Assembly: GCA_016719925.1 (NCBI GenBank)
Contig: JADJYC010000005.1
Location: 248,001 to 312,000 of the forward strand
Direction: 5' to 3'
Source: Crocinitomicaceae bacterium
GTDB taxonomy: Bacteria; Bacteroidota; Bacteroidia; Flavobacteriales_D; Crocinitomicaceae
Length of the DNA: 64,000 nucleotides
Positions 58,155 to 64,000 of the stretch are shown here, piece by piece. Numbering within the stretch: the stretch's first letter is position 1; the number at the start of each line of letters is the position of its first letter. A program made the position numbers and the translations under genes. Under the pieces are notes generated by a model. That model saw nothing but the letters and a program-made list of their open reading frames with translations, ran no database searches and was not told the DNA's origin.

Positions 58155-58907
58155 ATGGGATTAACGGGAAAAATAGTGGCTAAGTTGAAAGTCATGTTGC
58201 GCCCTCGCGGCCATTCCATGATCAAAAAAGGTCATGGAAAAGGATTAATCTGGACCCATGAAATTTCTGACCTGCGTTATTTAACTGGTGATTATGAACC
58301 TGAAATTGCGCAACACATTTCAAACAAAGCATCGATTGGTTTCTCTTTTATAGATATTGGTGCCAACGCTGGTTATTACTCATTGCTGGCAGCGTCAAAA
58401 GCAAGTGACCCCTCACAAGTTATTCTCGCCATTGAACCGATGGAACAAAATATTGCACAAATCAAAAATCACATATTACTAAATAAACTTGACCAAATAA
58501 AAGTGCTTCCATTTGCAGTAGCTGATTCAAATCGAGAATTAGAATTCAGCGCAACAGCTAATCTTGCGGCCAATACATACAATTCGGAGTCTGTCTTTTT
58601 TCAAAACGCCCCAAAAATTAAAATTCAGGCTAAATCACTGGATACGATTTGCCAGGATTATTCCTTTGGGAAACTTTTACTAAAAATAGATGTTGAAGGA
58701 GCTGAGGCAGATGTTCTACGAGGCGCAGTAAAAACGTTATCTCAAATCAAACCAGAAATTATTCTTGCCACTCATGAATGCCATGTAAAAGGAGTTGAGG
58801 AAACCTGTTTGTCACTTTTAGGCGAAGCTGGCTATGTTTGCTCTGTTATTGATGATCAGAAATTTGTTGATGGGCAACAGGATTACCTTTGTACATATCA
58901 AAAATAA
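58155..58907 (+). CDS. FkbM-family methyltransferase
   Basis: SAM-dependent O-methyltransferase of 250 residues, likely methylating a sugar hydroxyl in the surface glycan. The SAM motif is FIDIGANAGYYSLLAA; VILAIEPMEQN is motif II; LLKIDVEGAEADVLRG is the FkbM signature. The N-terminal 35 residues are basic and poorly conserved. It stands alone on the plus strand between two minus-strand genes, with a TATCTTTA box 29 bases upstream (58118-58125), so it has its own promoter. Intact. Confidence 0.88.
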   Translation: MGLTGKIVAKLKVMLRPRGHSMIKKGHGKGLIWTHEISDLRYLTGDYEPEIAQHISNKASIGFSFIDIGANAGYYSLLAASKASDPSQVILAIEPMEQNIAQIKNHILLNKLDQIKVLPFAVADSNRELEFSATANLAANTYNSESVFFQNAPKIKIQAKSLDTICQDYSFGKLLLKIDVEGAEADVLRGAVKTLSQIKPEIILATHECHVKGVEETCLSLLGEAGYVCSVIDDQKFVDGQQDYLCTYQK

Positions 58908-58930
58908 GGAGTCGAAGTCAATCAAATAAA

Positions 58931-59710
58931 TTACCGCGTTTTGATTCCCACCCTGCCGGTATAATCAACACGATTCAGTAAAATCGGAATCTCATTTTCA
59001 TTGAAAAATTCATCCACAGCTTTGCGACAACCTTCCCAATGACCGTAGTCATCGATTATTAATACACCTTTCTCACTTAAAACGGGAAATAAATGCTCAA
59101 GCTCATGTTTAGTTGACGCATACCAATCTGTATCCAGACGCAACAAGGCAATTTGATCAAACGGCATTTGACTTGGAATCGTGTCTTCTACCTTACCCTT
59201 AATGAAAACGATCTGCTGCATTGGATATTCTGTCTGTGCCATATTTTGCTTCACATCATTTAAATCAGCCAGACACCAGACCGAAGTTTCTTTATTGTCT
59301 TTAGTTTCTTCCAATAAGTTACCTGCATTATTTCCACTCAAATCCAAATCATTTTCAGTGGGTTCAGACATTCCTTCAAAAGTGTCGTAGAGAACGATGG
59401 TCCTGTCTTTAATTCCTCTTTTTGAAAGCAACTGTGCAACTAACATGGAGCTGCCACCACGCCAGACACCGCATTCAATTAATGCACCGGGTATCTTGTT
59501 TTTTAAAACATAATCAACCGATTGATAGAGAGAATACATTCGTTCTGCTGAGGTCATCGTATAAGGTTTACAAAACTTATATATCTCCCAAAACTCACTT
59601 TCTTGAACATCGGGCAATTGGTCCTTCAATAATTCGTCTTTACTTTTTTTTACGGTCTTTGAAACTGTATACCCAGTTTTCCCTAACAATTTACCAATGA
59701 CTTTTTTCAT
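58931..59710 (-). CDS. TylF/MycF-family O-methyltransferase
   Basis: Class I methyltransferase of the macrocin-O-methyltransferase family, 259 residues, presumed to methylate a glycan sugar hydroxyl with Mg. GALIECGVWRGGSSMLVAQ is the SAM site; YDTFEGMSEPTENDLDLSG is family-specific; the metal-binding acids are in LRLDTDWYASTKHELE and VLIIDDYGHWEG. It converges with the FkbM gene (23 bp apart). Two different O-methyltransferases side by side suggest a multiply methylated repeat unit. Confidence 0.88.
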   Translation of the reverse strand: MKKVIGKLLGKTGYTVSKTVKKSKDELLKDQLPDVQESEFWEIYKFCKPYTMTSAERMYSLYQSVDYVLKNKIPGALIECGVWRGGSSMLVAQLLSKRGIKDRTIVLYDTFEGMSEPTENDLDLSGNNAGNLLEETKDNKETSVWCLADLNDVKQNMAQTEYPMQQIVFIKGKVEDTIPSQMPFDQIALLRLDTDWYASTKHELEHLFPVLSEKGVLIIDDYGHWEGCRKAVDEFFNENEIPILLNRVDYTGRVGIKTR

Positions 59711-59859
59711 GCTCGTTGATTAGCATTAGCGCGTTAAATCATAAATGATTCAACCAAACAAATATCAGCAATTTAATCACAGGTTCAAAATCAAAATAGA
59801 TTCAGGAAAGAATTGCTAATGGTGGAAAATGATTTTTACCTTTACAGGAACTTGTAGCT

Positions 59860-60807
59860 ATGAGTCAGCGAATATTAATTACCGGTATTTCAGGTTTTGT
59901 TGGGTACCACCTACTTTCACATTATCGTGCTAATAAAGCACCCGTTGAAATTCTTGGGGTAGATCTTTTTCATCCAAAGTTTGAGTTAAATGCTAACAGT
60001 GAGTTCAAACAAATTGATCTTTTAGACGAAGAAAAAGTAAACAACTTGATTCGCGATTACAGACCAGACTTTGTAATACATCTTGCATCCTTCAGCAAAG
60101 TTAGCGACAGTTGGGTTTCACCTATTGAAAGTTTCAAGAACAATACAAATATCTTTTTGAATCTAATTGAAGCAATTAGAAAAAATTGTCCAACTTCCAA
60201 ACTATTGTCTATTGGTTCATCAGAGGAGTATGGAATTGTTGATGCTAAAAAAGTACCGCTGAATGAAAACGACGAACTGAATCCAAACAGCCCCTATTCT
60301 GTTGCGCGTGCTTCTCAAGAATGGATGTCAAAAGTTTATGCAAAAGGATTTGGCATTGATGTGATTATTACCCGTTCATTCAATCACTATGGAACATTTC
60401 AAAACGACAATTTTGTTTTACCTTCTATGGTGAAGCAACTTTGTGAAATCAAAAAAGGAAACGGTTCAAAACTTTTATCTGTAGGAAACATTGATATTGT
60501 AAGAGATTTTATTCATGTCAAAGATGTGGTTCAAGCATATACTCATCTTTTAGAAAAAGGAAAAAGCGGAGAGGTATATAATATCTGCACAGGTCGCGGA
60601 ATTTCATTGAGAGATGTAATCCAAATTATATCGGATAAACTAGAAATAAAACCAGAAATTACAATCAATAAAGAGTTTTATCGTCCAAATGATAATCCGA
60701 TTATTATTGGAGACAATACAAAATTACACAATTTGGGCTGGATACCTGAGATTTCATTGGAAGAGGGATTGGATGAGCTGATAGCCTTTTATCTTAAACT
60801 GAAGTAA
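59860..60807 (+). CDS. GDP-6-deoxy-D-mannose reductase-like SDR epimerase
   Basis: Extended SDR enzyme of 315 residues most like RMD, which reduces GDP-4-keto-6-deoxymannose to GDP-rhamnose. NAD(P) site ITGISGFVGYHLLSHY; HLASFSKVSDSW; the active-site stretch SPYSVARASQEW; and RSFNHYGTFQ. The classical YxxxK reads YSVAR, an Arg for Lys, which I think occurs in some Bacteroidota relatives but weakens a firm enzymatic call. Own TACCTTTA box at 59837-59844. Its end overlaps the opposing glycosyltransferase by 14 bp. Confidence 0.8.
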   Translation: MSQRILITGISGFVGYHLLSHYRANKAPVEILGVDLFHPKFELNANSEFKQIDLLDEEKVNNLIRDYRPDFVIHLASFSKVSDSWVSPIESFKNNTNIFLNLIEAIRKNCPTSKLLSIGSSEEYGIVDAKKVPLNENDELNPNSPYSVARASQEWMSKVYAKGFGIDVIITRSFNHYGTFQNDNFVLPSMVKQLCEIKKGNGSKLLSVGNIDIVRDFIHVKDVVQAYTHLLEKGKSGEVYNICTGRGISLRDVIQIISDKLEIKPEITINKEFYRPNDNPIIIGDNTKLHNLGWIPEISLEEGLDELIAFYLKLK

Positions 60808-61935
60808 TAGATTTATAAACTTGCAGCGTTTCTATTGTCATTTTTTCCCACGAAAAATTTGCCGCCTGCCGTATACATTTTTCAATTACATCCTTTTTAT
60901 ACTCATCATTTGAAAGTAGTTGATCAACATAAAAGTTGATTCTATTCAATTGCGATTTTTCATAGAACAGACCCGCATCACCGCCAATCTCTGGAAAACT
61001 CGAAAGATGTGGAAGTATAACTGGACAACCGCATTCAAAAGCTTCAATAACCGGTATTCCAAAGCCTTCGTATTCTGACGGAAAAATCAAAGCAACTGCA
61101 TTCGAATAAATCCATTTCAATTCTGAATCGCTTAGATTTTTTTGAATAATTCTTTCTGAAAGATTTTCTTTTTGCAAAAAGGCTTGTTCATTTTCTTTGA
61201 ACGCGCCACCGCCCACACAAATCAAACCAATGCTCTCGTGATTTTGAAACGATATAAGCATTGCCTCAAGCATTGGCATAAAATTTTTGTAACCGTCTCT
61301 GTTACCCACAAAAACGAGAAATTTTTTAAAGGGCAATGCCACTTTCATCGAATCATAGGTTCCAATAGATGAAGCCAGATAGGTCACAGCAATTTTTTGT
61401 GGATCTATTTGAGGATAAAACATTAAATATCACGTTTTGTGTTTTCAGAAATTGCAATGATTGCAGATGATTTAAATATGAGTTGTTCCTTGATTCCAAT
61501 TACTTGCGATGAGTCACTAAAAAGATCAGGAAACTTTTCATGTATCATATCATAAACCGTCAGCACTGTTTTATATTTTGCTGCGTACTCAACACTTTTT
61601 TTACTGTAATACGTAGGATGATAAATGTCAAAATCTCCTTTTCTCAAACGTCTATTGGTGTAAAACGAATTTATAAACTCATTCAACTTCCAACTGAGCC
61701 GTTTAAAACCTTTGAATTTTACCTGGTGTAAATTTGATTTAATACTTGTCAAGCCAGAAGCTTTGGCGTATTCATTATTGGAAATTGTTAACCTGAATAA
61801 AGGTTTAAATAAATTTTTCCGTAATCCAGTACCAATCAATTCAGCAAAATAACGCGACACGCCTCCAAAAATCTGCAGGTCAAAAATCGTGCTGTCGAAA
61901 AATATTTTCAACTTATTCTCCTTTGGTTGATTCAT
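60794..61935 (-). CDS. Family 4 glycosyltransferase (one frame break)
   Basis: GT-B transferase split into two frames that abut at 61423: the first (61423-61935) holds the N-terminal domain (LQIFGGVSRYFAELI; FDIYHPTYYS; VYDMIHEKFP; IIAISENTKRDI), the second (60794-61423) the C-terminal one (FLVFVGNRDGYKNF; FPSEYEGFGIPVIEAFECG). At 61426-61428 one more T on the coding strand gives KRDILMFYPQIDP, the normal linker of this family. So this is one gene of about 380 residues. It is the only frame break in the polysaccharide region. The ATGA overlap at 61932-61935 couples it to the gene upstream. Confidence 0.88.
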
Positions 61936-62888
61936 CTTTTAGAAAAAGGATTACGCAGTATCGATTTCAATTTTGATTGAATACGTTGTTTAGTTGTGCG
62001 TGATGGAATTTGGAGATTAAATACTGCGGCATTTTTTTCAAGTAAAAGCGCATAGTTTTGAAACAGTTCTTTTATTTCAGGTACTTCCTTAAAACTATAG
62101 CGCGTTTGATGAATCGATATCAAATCCCTTCGGTAAAGCCTGAATCCGCTGTAGTGAATAAAAACAAGTGGTGATTCATTGTTCACTTTCCAAGCACTGT
62201 AGCTGTTCATAGAAAGATTTCGTTCGTGAAAATTCCAGTAAGCAACATTTAAACCTTTGTGTCTAGAGATTAAAACATTTTTAAAATAGAGTGGCACAAA
62301 ATTGAGCCAAATCTGATCAACAAACATTCCCTTTTCAAAATCAGTAAAACAAAACTGTTTCATTCGCTCTTTCCACCATTTCATAATTTCGGTTGTATTT
62401 GAATTATTTTTGAATGCAAAAAAACCACCGTTGTACAATCCGGTGTTGTTGACATCAAGCTCCGATATTTTATTAAAATCTGGTGGTTCAGACATGAAGT
62501 GCGGTGTTAGCAGAATGTCATGAGCACCCAATTCTTCAGCTATTAAAAGGATATCATTATAGAACAAAATATCTGAATCCAAATAGACTAGAACTTCTTC
62601 CTCTTTTAACTGATGAAAAAGGTACTCCCCGCAAAATGGTTTCAAGGCGCAACAGAGTTCAAAGGCATTGTATTTTAATTTTAGCTGATCAAATTCTGGT
62701 AATGACTTTTGAAGCTCAGCTACCTGAACTAATTTAAATGATTTATCCTCCAATTTAAAATCGTCTGGAATTTCATCAATTAAAAAACAAAAAAAAGAAA
62801 ATATTCCGTTCGTTTTTTGTTTGATAGAATCATAAAGCACAATCGCCTGATTGAGGTTGCTATATGAACAAATCGTATATAAGTACAT
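61932..62888 (-). CDS. Glycosyltransferase, GT-A/GT8-like
   Basis: A 318-residue transferase with a GT-A fold. The metal DxD lies in EEVLVYLDSDILFYNDI. NNTGLYNGGFFAFKN and DQIWLNFVP are found in GT8-like and nucleotide-diphospho-sugar transferases, and FIHYSGFRLYRRD near residue 250 closes the site. The N-terminus (MYLYTICSYSNLNQAIVLY) has no membrane helix. It overlaps the next gene by 4 bp (ATGA) and forms an operon with 60794-61935. The sugar is unknown. Confidence 0.78.
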   Translation of the reverse strand: MYLYTICSYSNLNQAIVLYDSIKQKTNGIFSFFCFLIDEIPDDFKLEDKSFKLVQVAELQKSLPEFDQLKLKYNAFELCCALKPFCGEYLFHQLKEEEVLVYLDSDILFYNDILLIAEELGAHDILLTPHFMSEPPDFNKISELDVNNTGLYNGGFFAFKNNSNTTEIMKWWKERMKQFCFTDFEKGMFVDQIWLNFVPLYFKNVLISRHKGLNVAYWNFHERNLSMNSYSAWKVNNESPLVFIHYSGFRLYRRDLISIHQTRYSFKEVPEIKELFQNYALLLEKNAAVFNLQIPSRTTKQRIQSKLKSILRNPFSKR

Positions 62889-62909
62889 GCTCGTTTTGCG
62901 CTAGTGAAA

Positions 62910-63617
62910 TTACTTTCTGGCAGTGAAGCCAAGTCCTATAAAGATATTATTTTCCTGTGTTAAATCTGAATTGGGTTTGTCTTTTCGATTTAGTCTTCTA
63001 ATCAGCGGCAGAATAAAAAAACGCAATATTCTTTTCTTTAATTTACTACCCGGGTGGTTAACTAACCAAATAGCCAACGACACCGACAACATTTTATCCC
63101 GTCCACCAAAAGGGGTGATTTGAATATCTCTAAACCCAGCCAATTGCAGTTTTTGTTGCAAAGAAAAAGGTGTGAATCGATAGAAATCATGTGGGGTTTC
63201 ATGAAGCGGCCATATAAAAGGCACAGTACCAATTAACTTTCCTTCGCTGCTAAGCACACGATAAAACTCACTTACTATTTTATCCGTGTCAAAACAATGC
63301 TCCAACAATTCAGTAGCTAATACTGTCTGTACCTCATCATTGGCTAATGGAATATTCACTCCGTCCCAAATCAGTTCTTTTGGCACACGGTGGTAAATAT
63401 CAGAATTTTCAAGATCCATTCCGAAATAGGCAGTGACACGCTGGTTATTTTTAATCAATGGTTCGTAAGGTTTATTTCCACAGCCAGCATCTAACACCGA
63501 ACCCGAAAAATGATGAGAAGACGCTTTAATAAACTCAACAATTTCAAGTCTGGTGGTATAGACATTGTAATTGTATTTTGTCAACTTTTGCGGAATGTAA
63601 TAATCTTCTTGCTTCAT
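62910..63617 (-). CDS. Class I SAM-dependent methyltransferase
   Basis: A 235-residue Methyltransf_11-type enzyme: SAM site VLDAGCGNKPYEPLI, ATELLEHCFDTDKIVSEFYRVL (motif with acidic loop), and FIWPLHETPHDFYRFTP, a stretch common in cluster-borne methyltransferases. The C-terminal quarter is basic (KLKKRILRFFILPLIRRLNRK) and may associate with the membrane. It sits 21 bp upstream of the GT8-like gene in the same direction. It is the third methyltransferase of the cluster. Confidence 0.82.
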   Translation of the reverse strand: MKQEDYYIPQKLTKYNYNVYTTRLEIVEFIKASSHHFSGSVLDAGCGNKPYEPLIKNNQRVTAYFGMDLENSDIYHRVPKELIWDGVNIPLANDEVQTVLATELLEHCFDTDKIVSEFYRVLSSEGKLIGTVPFIWPLHETPHDFYRFTPFSLQQKLQLAGFRDIQITPFGGRDKMLSVSLAIWLVNHPGSKLKKRILRFFILPLIRRLNRKDKPNSDLTQENNIFIGLGFTARK

Positions 63618-63665
63618 TTTTTTTGATACAGTACTCTGTCAATAAATATAATCCTTTTTGGGGAT

Positions 63666-64000
63666 CTATAAGACTGGTGATTCTATCAACTTAAGATACT
63701 CACTGGCGTATTTCGACCAACTAAATTCAGCAAGTACTTTTTCTCGACCGACAACAGCAAATTCTTTTCGCAATGCAGGATCCAAAACTAACCGCTCAAT
63801 CTGATCTGCCAAATGTTGAACATCATCCATTCTAAAATAAAGTCCGTTGCCATCAATCCGTTCTGTCAACTCAACTGTATCATTCACAATAATTGGAACT
63901 CCGCAAGAAAGACAATCCAGCATACTGGTTGATTCTTGCCGCGGCCAAACTCCTAAATCACTCAATCCATAGAGTTGTACTAATCTGTTTTGATCAGTGA
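63666..64000 (-). CDS. Family 4 glycosyltransferase, C-terminal part (cut by window edge)
   Basis: The last ~110 residues of a GT-B transferase, open to the window edge. Conserved: LSDLGVWPRQESTSMLDCLSCGVPIIVND (given in part), where the acidic ESTSMLDCL takes the place of the E-x7-E motif, and NGLYFRMDDVQHLADQIERL. The frame continues upstream past 63965 (QLYGLSD), so the TTG there is not the start. It lies 48 bp upstream of the methyltransferase gene on the same strand. Confidence 0.82.
   Translation of the reverse strand, partial: TDQNRLVQLYGLSDLGVWPRQESTSMLDCLSCGVPIIVNDTVELTERIDGNGLYFRMDDVQHLADQIERLVLDPALRKEFAVVGREKVLAEFSWSKYASEYLKLIESPVL

Noticed and set aside
60794..61935. Two separate glycosyltransferase genes abutting at 61423
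   Set aside because: One contains only the N-terminal and the other only the C-terminal half of a GT-B enzyme, and one base restores the family linker.

Overview
The window is a low-GC chromosome segment of a Bacteroidota bacterium, most likely order Flavobacteriales; I would not go below order level without a search. The grounds are type IX secretion (T9SS) genes (PorV, PorU, PorP, GldK), several secreted proteins with C-terminal T9SS sorting domains, TAnnTTTG-type -7 promoter boxes, A-rich leaders instead of strong Shine-Dalgarno sites, and families typical of the phylum (a Y_Y_Y-propeller histidine kinase, DUF983, DUF4783, GxxExxY). I see no tRNA, rRNA, CRISPR array or insertion sequence.

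Layout. 1-8.5 kb: the str/S10 ribosomal operon on the minus strand (rpsL-rpsG-fusA-rpsJ-rplC-rplD-rplW-rplB-rpsS-rplV-rpsC-rplP-rpmC-rpsQ-rplN), running off the left edge. 8.7-16.5 kb: pcrA, a large LytS-like sensor kinase and pbpC. 16.5-25.4 kb: ispF and T9SS genes (porV, porU, porP, gldK). 25.5-31.1 kb: a MuiA-like protein, an acyltransferase, a T9SS-exported protein and a radical SAM protein. 31.3-36.2 kb: molybdenum-cofactor genes (moeA, mobA, moaD, moeB-rhodanese). These are split by a damaged tauE gene and an island made of a GxxExxY nuclease-like gene between two arrays of ~80-bp hairpin repeats. 36.3-43 kb: two T9SS-sorted proteins, including an M1 peptidase, and an LTA-synthase-like sulfatase. 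43-46.3 kb: DUF983, thioredoxin and DsbD. 46.4-54.8 kb: small unknown proteins, rnhB, a membrane-anchored unknown protein coupled to an OmpA/thrombospondin-3 porin, a lipoprotein, DUF4783 and rlmH. 54.9-64 kb: a surface-polysaccharide cluster of glycosyltransferases, methyltransferases and a sugar-nucleotide reductase on alternating strands, cut by the right edge.

The sequence carries many one-base frame breaks. They hit genes a cell cannot lose (rplV, rpsJ, pcrA) and sit mostly in short homopolymers, so I read most of them as assembly errors and annotate the restored full-length genes, giving the break positions. The tauE internal deletion is different in kind and is called a pseudogene.

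The most interesting items are the GxxExxY/hairpin-repeat island inside the molybdopterin locus, a recurrent TAnnTTTG-like box only 4-5 bases before start codons (leaderless transcripts?), three genes whose only plausible starts are ATA or CTG, a MoaD lacking its terminal Gly-Gly, and a GldK with a large insertion that is not followed by gldLMN.
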